Positions 53,439-61,966 of a stretch of 64,000 nt of DNA are shown here, one piece after another; the stretch's first letter is position 1, and every line of letters begins with the position of its first letter. The translations under genes were made by a program, and so were the position numbers. This stretch comes from Pontibacillus salicampi (GTDB lineage Bacteria; Bacillota; Bacilli; Bacillales; BH030062): positions 62,001 to 126,000 of the forward strand of contig NZ_JBHLTP010000011.1 of assembly GCF_042434395.1 (NCBI RefSeq), in the 5' to 3' direction. The notes under the pieces are model-generated. The model searched no databases. It was not told the origin of the DNA and saw only the letters and a list, made by a program, of their open reading frames with translations.

Positions 53439-53452
53439 ATCATAACCATTCC

Positions 53453-53480
53453 AAGGGTGCTTACACTAGTAAGCCCCTTC
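53453..53480. terminator. Weak terminator between convergent genes
   Basis: AAGGGTGCTTAC pairs with GTAAGCCCCTT (one mismatch) across a 4-nt loop. There is no T run, so it is weak. Confidence 0.45.
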
Positions 53481-53484
53481 ACTT

Positions 53485-53970
53485 CTACATACTAATCTTC
53501 TTAATAGGAATCCACACTTCTTCCACGGCTTTCTCGTCCTGAGGGTGGTAATTCTCTTGCAGTTTTTCAAAGTGTTCACGGTGGTCAAGCTCATAGCGGG
53601 ATGCTGGGAGCCACGTCTCAAAAATAAAACGAAGGGTATTCATGAAAGTACTTGCAGGACCACGGTGCACAAACACAGCATACCATCCTCCCTGCAATTC
53701 CAAAGCATCCATCCCCTCCGGCAAACGGATACCCTCTACTTCAACGGCTGCCCATTTTTGTATTGGTGTATCCAAGGATACTCGGTTCCAATCCAGTTTA
53801 TGCTCGTACACCTGTACATTGAAATAGTACTCATTCACACGATGCTCAATTTCCTGCCTTCTTGCCATAAAGCTTCTCCAAAGCTCTGAAGTTTTGTCAT
53901 TTCGAAAAGTCATATCCTTCTTCATTCCTACTAATAATTTGGAAGGTATATTGGTAATCGTCGGTTCCAT
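53485..53970 (-). CDS. GyrI-like/AraC effector-binding-domain protein
   Basis: The 161-residue protein matches the stand-alone bacterial transcription activator effector-binding (GyrI-like) fold: KLLVGMKKDMTF at the start, EVEGIRLPEGMDALELQGGWYAVFVHRGP in the middle and LPASRYELDHREHFEKLQENYH near the end. No DNA-binding domain is attached. Members bind or hydrolyse small hydrophobic compounds or inhibit gyrase; its ligand is unknown. GGGGGA precedes the ATG. Confidence 0.82.
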   Translation of the reverse strand: MEPTITNIPSKLLVGMKKDMTFRNDKTSELWRSFMARRQEIEHRVNEYYFNVQVYEHKLDWNRVSLDTPIQKWAAVEVEGIRLPEGMDALELQGGWYAVFVHRGPASTFMNTLRFIFETWLPASRYELDHREHFEKLQENYHPQDEKAVEEVWIPIKKISM

Positions 53971-54148
53971 AAGGTCCCCCTATTATTGTTTGTGAGGTCT
54001 TACTCCAAAAAATATGCAGCATATTATGTAATTATACAGTAGCAGTAGCTAGAATCCTCATATGGATACCCCCCTGTAAAACATTTACTCAAGTAAGGAA
54101 TAATATCCACACTAGGTTGATTCATACAATGGGAAGATAGTAGAAGAC

Positions 54149-54252
54149 CATAGGAAAGCGGAGTGATTCCCACCTATACATCTCGTCTTTCAAAATGTAT
54201 CAACTCTTATTTAACAAACCATAACGTCTCAATTTGAAGTCTTCTACATGAG
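54149..54252. repeat. Decayed copy of the MITE-like repeat
   Basis: In a 346-bp gap without genes, GTAGAAGAC near 54150 and GTCTTCTAC near 54235 form short inverted ends. Read on the minus strand, GTGGGAATCACTCCGCTTTCCT matches the core of the element at 52563 at most positions (that core reads GGGAAGCCACTCGCTTTCCT). Other parts are lost. Confidence 0.45.
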
Positions 54253-54316
54253 GGGCTACACAGCAAATCAACAAAAAGAATTAGTAAAACTCTAATTATT
54301 ATCGAAATTAGTCATA

Positions 54317-54691
54317 CTAGCCTGTACAGATCATTACAACATTTCCATCGGGATCCTTAATATCGAAAAAGGATATGTCATCAAATCTAGAAATTGGAGA
54401 GGCGATATTCATCCCTTTATCCACTACGAATTGGTAGGCTTCGTCAATATCGTCCGTGTGAAGATTAAAAAGAGGATGAGGAGATAACCCCGTATTTTTC
54501 TTGTTCCCTTCAGGACCTGCATCTAACACTAGACCAGTATATGTATCCATCGGCATATTATATACTGGCAGTGAAACGTCCTCCTGATTATAGGGTAAGT
54601 CTAAAAGGCTATGATACCATTCAACAGAATGATACAAATCTGAAACATGGACAAACACCGTATGCATTTTTGGTTTAATTGGACTTTTCAT
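54317..54691 (-). CDS. VOC (glyoxalase/bleomycin resistance) family protein
   Basis: The 124-residue protein has one beta-alpha-beta-beta-beta pair module: MHTVFVHVSDLYHSVEWYHSLL with the first metal His region, NLHTDDIDEAYQFVVDKG and FFDIKDPDGNVVMICTG with the terminal Glu position replaced. Substrate unknown. It overlaps the HIT gene by 17 bases, so they are one operon. Confidence 0.85.
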   Translation of the reverse strand: MKSPIKPKMHTVFVHVSDLYHSVEWYHSLLDLPYNQEDVSLPVYNMPMDTYTGLVLDAGPEGNKKNTGLSPHPLFNLHTDDIDEAYQFVVDKGMNIASPISRFDDISFFDIKDPDGNVVMICTG

Positions 54692-55097
54692 ATCTACTAA
54701 CCTCCTGTATATATCGTCTATTTTTCGGTTGCTTAATCCAATACCTCATTCCCTTCCCCGCATATGGCTCATCCTTAAAACGAGGAATAATGTGCAAATG
54801 GGCATGAGCAATAGACTGGCCTCCTGAACTAAATACATTCCAACCAACATTATAGCCATCTGGATTCCATTTTTCTCCTAGTAAACCCTTCACTTGATGG
54901 AGTAACTTAAAGGTTTCCTGCCACTCCTCGTCGGTTAACTCAAAAAGCGTTTGACGATGCTCTTTAGGGATGATAACACCACTCCCTGTTAGCACCTCTT
55001 GCTCCGACTGTTTCTGCAGAAAATAAAGAAAGTGTGTTTCCATAACGATTTGCTGATCGTCATCTTCTACTATGTTACAAAATGGACAAGATTTCAT
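54675..55097 (-). CDS. HIT-family nucleotide hydrolase
   Basis: The 140-residue protein has the zinc-associated CPFC at its start and the catalytic histidine triad in SIAHAHLHIIPR (H-x-H-x-H). It should cleave a nucleotide-phosphoramidate or dinucleotide polyphosphate. GGAGGTGG precedes the ATG. Forms an overlapping pair with the VOC gene. Confidence 0.9.
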   Translation of the reverse strand: MKSCPFCNIVEDDDQQIVMETHFLYFLQKQSEQEVLTGSGVIIPKEHRQTLFELTDEEWQETFKLLHQVKGLLGEKWNPDGYNVGWNVFSSGGQSIAHAHLHIIPRFKDEPYAGKGMRYWIKQPKNRRYIQEVSRYEKSN

Positions 55098-55227
55098 CCT
55101 TCCACCTCCCTATTAGAGCCTTCTTCCTTACAATACAAGGTCGTAATGAAAATTCCTTCCATTTTACACACATTTTTTGTCTCTTTCTCATGTACTAATT
55201 AGTAATGATGATAAAGGGGCGAAGAAA

Positions 55228-56190
55228 ATGAAACCATTTGAGCTCATTCCCTTCCAAGTTGAAGAAGTTTATGAAAGGTCAAATGAAATTCCACCAGGTG
55301 TTCGTATGATTGACAGTGAAAGGATGTGGAACGAAGGATACAAGGGTAACGATATCGTAATAGCTGTCATTGACACGGGGTGTGATAAGAATCATAGGGA
55401 CTTACAAAATAGGATAGTTGACGGACGAAACTTCACAGGAGGTAATCCTACTGATTTTCATGATGAAAATGGACATGGCACCCATGTAGCAGGAACAATA
55501 GCAGCATCTTTTAATCAACAAGGGGTTGCTGGGGTCGCTCCTTCCTCTAAGCTTTTAATCCTAAAAGCATTTGATTCTAAAGGTCATTCCTCCTATCAAC
55601 AAATCATTAAAGCTGTAAAGTATGCTACAAAGTGGAGAGGACCGCGCGGAGAAAAAGTGCGCATCCTTTCTATGTCTTTTGGCGGAAGCGAGGATTATGC
55701 GATGTTACACCGATCTATAAAGAATGCTGTTAACCAAAATATTCTAGTCGTTTGCGCAGCCGGTAATGAAGGAGATGCCAATACAAGGACAACGGAACGT
55801 TTGTATCCTGGCTATTACAAAGAAGTAGTACAGGTAGGTGCCGTTGATTTTAATGGAAGCTTGGCCCCTTTCTCCAATTCAAATGATGAAATAGACCTTG
55901 TAGCACCAGGAGTAAATATCTTGTCTACTTATAAGAACGGACAATATGCAACTCTTTCTGGTACCTCCATGGCAACCCCTCACGTGGCAGGGGCTGCTGC
56001 GTTATTGTTGGAAGAAAATGAGAAGGCTTTTGAGCGAACGTTAACAGAACCAGAATTGTATGGGCTTATCATTAAACATACCAAAAGTCTCGGGCACAGT
56101 AAGCGTGAAGAAGGGAACGGACTTATTACCTTTACTAGTGATGAAGTAGATTCCTTTGAAGCTTTTTTTGAGGATTTGGAGAACCAATAG
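55228..56190 (+). CDS. isp: Intracellular subtilisin-like serine protease (Isp)
   Basis: The 320-residue subtilase has Asp in AVIDTGCDKNH, His in NGHGTHVAGTIAAS and Ser in SGTSMATPHVAGAAA, all with their usual surroundings. There is no signal peptide. The N-terminal MKPFELIPFQVEEV is the short LIPY/F-type prosegment of intracellular subtilisins, which blocks the active site until cleaved. It probably degrades proteins in late growth and sporulation. AAGGGGCGA precedes the ATG; in-frame codons back to 55177 have none. Confidence 0.93.
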   Translation: MKPFELIPFQVEEVYERSNEIPPGVRMIDSERMWNEGYKGNDIVIAVIDTGCDKNHRDLQNRIVDGRNFTGGNPTDFHDENGHGTHVAGTIAASFNQQGVAGVAPSSKLLILKAFDSKGHSSYQQIIKAVKYATKWRGPRGEKVRILSMSFGGSEDYAMLHRSIKNAVNQNILVVCAAGNEGDANTRTTERLYPGYYKEVVQVGAVDFNGSLAPFSNSNDEIDLVAPGVNILSTYKNGQYATLSGTSMATPHVAGAAALLLEENEKAFERTLTEPELYGLIIKHTKSLGHSKREEGNGLITFTSDEVDSFEAFFEDLENQ

Positions 56191-56541
56191 TGCCCTACTA
56201 CCAGGCTTTCGAAATAAAGACTTTCGCAGCCCTACAGTTTTTCATTTCAGCTCATAACCTTATTGATGAGGAAAACTATGGAGCACGGTCATTTTTGGTT
56301 GGAAGAAGACCTGATTGAATGGGGAACCACTCCGCTGAACAGTTCATCCTAAGCATAGTACAAAGCCTAACCTTCAAGTTTTTTATCTTAGACGCTATTA
56401 GTCAGTACACTTTATTAGTGGTTGTTCCATGAACAGTTAGATGCTGTTATCTTTACTATACATTCCATCTTTTTCTGCATGGTCTGTAACCTTTCTCCAC
56501 TTAAACGGTCTAATGTATAAACAGGGAAAGGAGTAATGAGT
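56191..56541. repeat. Gap with a second decayed MITE-like copy
   Basis: No gene is seen. TTTCGAAATAAAGACTTTCGCAG (from about 56208) and GGGGAACCACTCCGC (near 56320) resemble, with several mismatches, parts of the element at 52563 (TTTCGAGATATTCCTCGCAG and GGGAAGCCACTCGC). The terminal repeats are no longer clear. Confidence 0.35.
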
Positions 56542-56994
56542 ATGAAGAGAAGCTGGCTAATGCTATTAGTCATTACGGCCTTCTTCCTTTTCACCTTCTT
56601 TTTACCACAATCTCCATCTATTCCAGACAAAGACTCATCGGAAGGTACAGTCACCTCGTCCATTACACCTGCCGAAGGTGTACGCCCTCCCCCTTCTATT
56701 TCAATTAATCAAACAGTGACAGTAGATATGCAGACTATTACCATTACAGAATTCACCATGCTTGAAGAAATGTTGGTTCTGATAGTACATGAGGAGACAG
56801 AGGGTTTTAGTTATTATGAACACATGGTAATTAAGGATAACCAAGACAGAGTGATAGGGGATGCAAGTAAAAGCTTATCTATTACAAATGAGGGGAATCA
56901 CTATAAAACAATCTATATAGAGAAAATAGAACAAACAGATAGTTCCTCCTACACGCTTCATCTGAAAGGGAATGAACTTTCTCTCCACCCGTAG
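56542..56994 (+). CDS. Exported protein with N-terminal anchor, unknown
   Basis: The product has 150 residues with one TM/signal segment (residues 4-21), a Ser/Pro/Thr-rich linker and a C-terminal beta domain (TVTVDMQTITITEFTMLEEM, YYEHMVIKDNQDRVIG). No family is clear. The ATG at 56542 has AAAGGAG eight bases upstream; that at 56536 is too close. A terminator follows directly. Confidence 0.7.
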   Translation: MKRSWLMLLVITAFFLFTFFLPQSPSIPDKDSSEGTVTSSITPAEGVRPPPSISINQTVTVDMQTITITEFTMLEEMLVLIVHEETEGFSYYEHMVIKDNQDRVIGDASKSLSITNEGNHYKTIYIEKIEQTDSSSYTLHLKGNELSLHP

Positions 56995-56996
56995 CC

Positions 56997-57021
56997 AGCA
57001 CCTAATGTAGGTGCTTTTTTG
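56997..57021 (+). terminator. Intrinsic terminator
   Basis: AGCACCTA pairs with TAGGTGCT across a 3-nt loop, with a T run. Confidence 0.82.
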
Positions 57022-57124
57022 TATATGTAATTCATTTTCTAGCAAGATAAGAAGGCATAAACCGTATTTACTGTTTTATTTACCGCTTCTCCATCATACA
57101 TATCTTGTAAAAGGGGATGATGTA

Positions 57125-58072
57125 ATGAAGAATATTATTATTTACACAGATACAGGTGTAGACGACGCATTTGCTATCCTATACGCCCTACATCATCCTA
57201 CCTTGCATGTTCTAGCCATTGTAGCAAGTTATGGGAATGTTTCCGCTGAGAAAGCTACTCGTAATGTATATTACTTATTAAAGGAAACAAATAACGAACA
57301 CATCCCGATTATCAGCGGAGCTTCTACCTCTTTAACAGGAGAAGAGCCTACTTTTTATGAAGAGATACATGGGTATAGTGGGCTCGGAGATATAGACACA
57401 GGAATTGAAGAGTTTACTGTTAAAAATTTCGATCAGTTATTTAATATAATGAAGGAGCATAGGGATATTACTATTGTTAATATTGGTCGATTGACCTCCC
57501 TTGCCATGAGCTACATCATTGCTCCAGAAGTTATGAAGCAAATAAAACACATAGTAGTAATGGGTGGTGCATTTCTTGTCCCAGGTAATGTCACTCCTTA
57601 CGCCGAAGCAAATTTCTTTGCCGATCCTACAGCGGTAAGTGTTGTTATCCAAAATACGGCTCCTGAATATTTGACTCTGTCCCCATTGAATGTAACAGAA
57701 AAAGCCATTGTAACCGAAGCAATGATTAATACAATTCAAGAGAACGCAGATACAAAGCTCGGAAAATTACTTCCAACTTTATTCAAGCCTTATTACTCAT
57801 TTTATAAACAAAAAAATATGCAAGCAAAAGGGGCTCCTCTCCATGATCTAGTCGCCATGATGTACATTACATACCCTTCCCTCTTCCAATACCTCCAAAG
57901 GAATGTATATATCGAAGAACACTCCTTATATGCAAAAGGGATGTCTCTTGCAGACTTTAGAAGAAAGCCTAAGATTAATAAAAAAGACAATAGTTATTGT
58001 AAGATTTTGTTACACATGGATTCCACAGAATTTATGGAGAGGTTCACCAATACGATGATTGGAAGCGTTTAG
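57125..58072 (+). CDS. Nucleoside hydrolase-like protein with altered Asp cluster
   Basis: The 315-residue protein has the IU-nucleoside hydrolase fold: the N-terminal cluster reads IIIYTDTGVDDAFAILYAL, then VVMGGAFLVPGNVTPYAEANFFADPTA and APLHDLVAMMY with the His-Asp pair. In the family the first cluster normally reads DTDPGIDDA, whose first Asp acts as base and calcium ligand. Here it is Tyr, and Pro is Thr. The other residues are kept, so it may bind but not cleave normal nucleosides. GGGGATGA precedes the ATG. Its stop overlaps the convergent acetyltransferase by four bases. Confidence 0.8.
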   Translation: MKNIIIYTDTGVDDAFAILYALHHPTLHVLAIVASYGNVSAEKATRNVYYLLKETNNEHIPIISGASTSLTGEEPTFYEEIHGYSGLGDIDTGIEEFTVKNFDQLFNIMKEHRDITIVNIGRLTSLAMSYIIAPEVMKQIKHIVVMGGAFLVPGNVTPYAEANFFADPTAVSVVIQNTAPEYLTLSPLNVTEKAIVTEAMINTIQENADTKLGKLLPTLFKPYYSFYKQKNMQAKGAPLHDLVAMMYITYPSLFQYLQRNVYIEEHSLYAKGMSLADFRRKPKINKKDNSYCKILLHMDSTEFMERFTNTMIGSV

Positions 58073-58533
58073 GTTATACACTTTTCCAGTACATGAACAG
58101 ACTGTTTTTCTTTCGTAACAGCATCATGCTGATAAACAAACCCAGTCTTCTTCCAAAAACCGAACGCCCGTTTATTATCGTGAAGAACACCGAGCCTTAA
58201 TACTCTTATTCCCCTTCTCGTAAGTTCTTCCTCAAAGGTATGATACGCTTGTAATCCATACGAAAACCCTTGATAATCCCTATGAATAAGGAGAAGCCCC
58301 AGCCAGGGATACCCGTCTTTTGGGTTCTGTGACAAGTAATCCAGTACACCTATATAGGTATCTTCCAGCTTAATAAAATAGGTTTCTGTCTTATCCTGGA
58401 GAAACTCTTCTCTAATTTCCTCCATGGACCTGACATCTCGGCCTACTTCCATCCGGTTATACTCTGGTACAGAATTGACCATTTCCTGGGCAATATATAA
58501 CGTTTCATCTTGAAGAAGCTCTAGATGAATCAT
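58069..58533 (-). CDS. GNAT-family acetyltransferase
   Basis: The 154-residue protein has the GNAT order of elements: YFIKLEDTYIGVLDYLSQN (beta 2-4), WLGLLLIHRDYQGFSYGLQAYHTFE (acetyl-CoA loop, with Q-G-F-S-Y-G instead of Q/R-x-x-G-x-G/A) and VLRLGVLHDNKRAFGFWKKTGF. Substrate unknown. GGAGGCAG precedes the ATG. Confidence 0.87.
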   Translation of the reverse strand: MIHLELLQDETLYIAQEMVNSVPEYNRMEVGRDVRSMEEIREEFLQDKTETYFIKLEDTYIGVLDYLSQNPKDGYPWLGLLLIHRDYQGFSYGLQAYHTFEEELTRRGIRVLRLGVLHDNKRAFGFWKKTGFVYQHDAVTKEKQSVHVLEKCIT

Positions 58534-58570
58534 AAGCTCTGCCTCCTACATTATATCTACTAACAGGCAA

Positions 58571-60994
58571 TTATTTACGAGATAACTGCCTTTTACTATG
58601 GATTAACTCCTCAAATTGTAATTCATATCGGAATCCTCGATCTACTTCCTCTTTTGCTATAACCTTCCCTACTGCTTCTCTAGTTGTTTCCTCCATTTCA
58701 TATTGCATACGAAGCAAATAGGATCCATGGATTGGAAGATGGATATCCGATTGAAACCAAAGCCCCTCCTCTCCCAAGGAGACAATTGTTACATGCTTTG
58801 CGCCTATGCTTACACCTTTACCATATAGCTCTTCAATACTCATTAATGCCTGGACAGGATGATGAAGATCTGCAATCAGGTAATCTTTAGCGACAGATAT
58901 TTCTTGCATACTTGCTGAAGAAGAATATAAATGAATGATTTGTTGGAAAGACAATGGTTTCTTAAATAAAAAGCCTTGAACGTATTCCCCACCTATACTT
59001 AGGAAATCATGCAGCATCTCCTCATTCTCTATCCCTTCACCAACGACCTGAATATTAAGTTTATTACATAATTGAATAATAAAGTGAACAATATCCTGCG
59101 TATGATTGTGTGAGGTTAATTCCTTTATTAGCTCTTTTTCCATTTTCAGTACTTGAATAGGGAGTGATTTTAAATAACCTATGGAGAAAGCTCCAGTTCC
59201 AAAGTCATCCATTACTACTCCCACGCCAATATTCTTTAATTTCATCAGGGGCTCCCGAATGAGTAATTCTATCTCTAAAGATAAATTCTCAGTCAACTCT
59301 AATTGAATGTGGGAGGGATCAATTTGATATTGATTCAATTTTTTCAGTAGAAATGGAAAAAATTCCTGCTGCATTAAACATGTAGGTGATAAATTAACAG
59401 AAACTATTGGAAATATGTGATGCTCATTATTCCATATCGATAATTGTTTAATTACTTCTGTTACTACCCAATAATCCAGCTTTAATGAAAGGCCCCTAGA
59501 CTCTGCTAAAGGTAAGAATTCCTGAGGTGATACAATCCCCCAATAGGGGTGGCGCCACCGTAGCAATGATTCTAATGAATGAATCGCCCCTGTTTTCACA
59601 TGTAAGACTGGCTGAAATTCTAGGAAAAGCTGATTTTTCTTAAGTGCAAATGGGATATCGTTCTGTAGTTCATATTGTTTAAATGATCCAATATCAAGAT
59701 ATGGATTGTGAATAACATATTGATTTCTACCTTGCTTTTTAGCTGCGAACATAGCTGTATCTGCAGTCATAATTAACTCTTCAAAGGAATCCACATCTGA
59801 GGTAGCAGAGCTAATTCCAACACTGCATGTGATAGTATAGGAGCTATCCCTATACCAGAAGGGCTCCATGAATTGCTTGATAATTGCTTTCCCCACCTCT
59901 TTCAACGGCAGACTGCTTGTATGGTAAACAAGAAGGACAAACACATCTTCATCAAACCGGCCTATGGCTCCCTCATATTGATCACTTACATATTGTAGCC
60001 TTCTGGAGATTTCCTTTAGAATGGTATCTCCACCCTCACGGCCTACTCTATTGTTAACATCCGTAAATTGGTCTGGGTCCACAATGAAAGCAGAGAGAAT
60101 CCCAAAGTCTTTACTCATACGCTGAAAATAAACAAGGCCCTGTCCTTCAATAAAGCGCCTGTTAGGCAATCCTGTTAAATAGTCATGAAAGGAATTATAC
60201 AACATTTCTTGTTCAATGGTTTTCTGCCTCGTAATGTCACGAGTAACGATGACGGCTTTTGTCTCTCCATTTTGTTCTTTAAACGGTATTCCTTTTCCTT
60301 GTATTAACCGTAGCTCCTTTGTATCAGGATGGATGACACGAAATTCCATCGCTTGCTCCACGTGAAGGTCTAGTATTTTACTAAATCGCTCCATTACCTC
60401 TGGACAATCGTCTGGATGAATAAATGTAAAAGCAGTTCCTTCGTAAAACGTTTCTAGAGGGATATCTAAATGCTTCTCATGGGAAGGAGAGGCGTATTCT
60501 ATCTTTCCTCCTCTTTTGATAATAGCGATAAAATCATCTGTTATATTCTCCGTTACTTTGCTGATCAGTTTACTATATGCCGTTTCCATATCCTGTTCAT
60601 GCGGACTTGTACACTGCTCATGATGATGAGGAATTAAGTTGAAGGCGGTTACAAAGCAACATACAATCGAGGTGTGACCTTGCTGAATATAGATGGCCAA
60701 TAGTGTAATATCAATTGCTTCTTTCGTAAGCTGATGAGTAAATCTAGTTTGTATTTCTTTACTGCCTTGCTTGTCCCTTGTAATTTCACTCATTTCCATC
60801 TGAAATGAGTTCATTTCATCTTGATGAATGAAGGATTGAAGGGATATAAGCTCTTCCTTTTTCCCTCCTAACAACGAGACCATAGCCTCACTGATATAGT
60901 GACATTCAGATTCTTGAAAGCAAATAACAGGTACGGAGGAACCTATCCCTTCTAGCTTGGTTGCAATCGACTCCATGGTCTTCTTATCGTTCAA
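58571..60994 (-). CDS. PAS/degenerate GGDEF/EAL/PilZ-like signalling protein
   Basis: The 807-residue cytoplasmic protein has, from the N-terminus, two PAS-like domains (residues 20-125 and 145-257), GGDEF (265-430), EAL (445-690) and a C-terminal PilZ-like region (705-800). GGDEF is degenerate: the site reads GRFDEDVF instead of RxGGDEF, so no cyclase activity is expected. The EAL keeps Glu in LESLLRW, Asn in VNLSP, Glu in LELTE, DDFGTG, Lys in VLKME and Glu in GEGIE, so phosphodiesterase activity is possible. The start is set at TTG 60994 after GGGAGGAG; ATG 61033 has no site. Confidence 0.85.
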   Translation of the reverse strand: MNDKKTMESIATKLEGIGSSVPVICFQESECHYISEAMVSLLGGKKEELISLQSFIHQDEMNSFQMEMSEITRDKQGSKEIQTRFTHQLTKEAIDITLLAIYIQQGHTSIVCCFVTAFNLIPHHHEQCTSPHEQDMETAYSKLISKVTENITDDFIAIIKRGGKIEYASPSHEKHLDIPLETFYEGTAFTFIHPDDCPEVMERFSKILDLHVEQAMEFRVIHPDTKELRLIQGKGIPFKEQNGETKAVIVTRDITRQKTIEQEMLYNSFHDYLTGLPNRRFIEGQGLVYFQRMSKDFGILSAFIVDPDQFTDVNNRVGREGGDTILKEISRRLQYVSDQYEGAIGRFDEDVFVLLVYHTSSLPLKEVGKAIIKQFMEPFWYRDSSYTITCSVGISSATSDVDSFEELIMTADTAMFAAKKQGRNQYVIHNPYLDIGSFKQYELQNDIPFALKKNQLFLEFQPVLHVKTGAIHSLESLLRWRHPYWGIVSPQEFLPLAESRGLSLKLDYWVVTEVIKQLSIWNNEHHIFPIVSVNLSPTCLMQQEFFPFLLKKLNQYQIDPSHIQLELTENLSLEIELLIREPLMKLKNIGVGVVMDDFGTGAFSIGYLKSLPIQVLKMEKELIKELTSHNHTQDIVHFIIQLCNKLNIQVVGEGIENEEMLHDFLSIGGEYVQGFLFKKPLSFQQIIHLYSSSASMQEISVAKDYLIADLHHPVQALMSIEELYGKGVSIGAKHVTIVSLGEEGLWFQSDIHLPIHGSYLLRMQYEMEETTREAVGKVIAKEEVDRGFRYELQFEELIHSKRQLSRK

Positions 60995-61123
60995 GTATTT
61001 CTCCTCCCTCGCAGATAATTTCTCAGCCCCCATTTTTATTTTCTAGTTCTATACATAAAACATTATACTATAAAAAAAAAGTTGCACTTAGGCAATTAGT
61101 TGCGATTTTTCAGAAAAAAGGCA

Positions 61124-61157
61124 TAAAAGACTCCCCCTTCGAAGGGAGAGTCTTTAT
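61124..61157 (-). terminator. Terminator after the Fur-controlled gene
   Basis: On the minus strand a 15-bp stem with one mismatch (AAAGACTCTCCCTTC / GAAGGGGGAGTCTTT) and a T-rich tail separates it from the downstream c-di-GMP protein gene. Confidence 0.8.
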
Positions 61158-61168
61158 TACTACCAATA

Positions 61169-61681
61169 TTATGTACTAAATTCTGATTTTTCTGGCCAAT
61201 ACGTTACGCTTTTACCCGTGGACAAGACTATGGATTCAATGACATCTGGTATCTGCTGAAAGGTGTACCGTGACCATTGTATGACAGACTGGATAAACTC
61301 CTCTACTTGATCGTCTATTTGATGTACAAAATATTTTTGCACACTAAACTGATTGGAAGATTGCTGGATAATAACATGGTCCAGCTGTAAATGTGTGTCC
61401 CTTGCTTCGTCGTACATTTCCCAAAAAGTACAAATCCATTCCTTTTCCAAATGTCGTCCTTTCCCTTGCATATGCTGCATGAGATGATCGATTATTTGAG
61501 CCAATGATATATAGTAACATCCATTTGATGGGAAGAGATGACTCTGTAACTGGGGGCGAACCGTTGAAATTGCTTCCAGAATTTGCAGCATCGTTCTATC
61601 TTCCACCGGGAGAAGGTACACGTGACGAACGACATGATCAACAAAGGATTGATGTTCCCCTTTCCATGGTTCCATTTGCAT
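61169..61681 (-). CDS. Fur-controlled protein of unknown family
   Basis: The 170-residue soluble protein has no TM segment, signal peptide or Cys pair. It is mostly predicted helical, rich in His, Gln and Trp, for example FVDHVVRHVYLLPVEDRT, IIDHLMQHMQGKGRH and EEFIQSVIQWSRYTFQQ. No family is recognised, and it lacks the FhuF ferric reductase Cys motif. ATG 61681 has AGGAG eight bases upstream. A perfect Fur palindrome lies 41 bases before it, which makes iron control very likely. Confidence 0.75.
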   Translation of the reverse strand: MQMEPWKGEHQSFVDHVVRHVYLLPVEDRTMLQILEAISTVRPQLQSHLFPSNGCYYISLAQIIDHLMQHMQGKGRHLEKEWICTFWEMYDEARDTHLQLDHVIIQQSSNQFSVQKYFVHQIDDQVEEFIQSVIQWSRYTFQQIPDVIESIVLSTGKSVTYWPEKSEFST

Positions 61682-61720
61682 TACTTCCACTCCTCTGTTT
61701 CTTATTTATCGTCATTATAA

Positions 61721-61737
61721 TTGATAATGATTATCAA
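61721..61737. promoter_or_regulatory. Perfect Fur box
   Basis: TTGATAATGATTATCAA is a perfect 17-bp palindrome that contains the full Fur consensus TGATAATNATTATCA. It is the best Fur site in the window. It lies 41 bases upstream of the gene at 61169-61681, and no good gene exists on the other side. Confidence 0.9.
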
Positions 61738-61916
61738 AGTCAATTTAATTCAGGATATGTGCCACAGGTATTCCCATAATAATAACGAAAGATAATGACC
61801 AATGTTGATGTTAGGTTAATCCAACTAATGAGGAGATATGGAAGAATGTACTTATCGCTTCATTAGCAAAGTTAATATCAAACCTTCGCTTCCAACGAAA
61901 TGCAAACAAACATAAA

Positions 61917-61951
61917 GAACGGACCCAGAAGAAAAATCTCTGAGTCCGTTA
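61917..61951 (-). terminator. Terminator after the aconitase/zinc-protein pair
   Basis: AACGGACTCAG pairs with CTGGGTCCGTT (one mismatch) on the minus strand; the T tail is short. It lies 16 bases after the small gene's stop. Confidence 0.6.
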
Positions 61952-61966
61952 AGTTTACAGTATTAC

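Noticed and set aside
60995..61033. ATG at 61033 as start of the PAS-GGDEF-EAL protein
   Set aside because: No ribosome binding site precedes it, while GGGAGGAG lies at the right distance before the in-frame TTG at 60994.
61838..61915. 25-codon frame on the plus strand to the right of the Fur box
   Set aside because: The AGGAG is only two bases from the ATG, the peptide is short and without known features, and the Fur box already fits the minus-strand gene.
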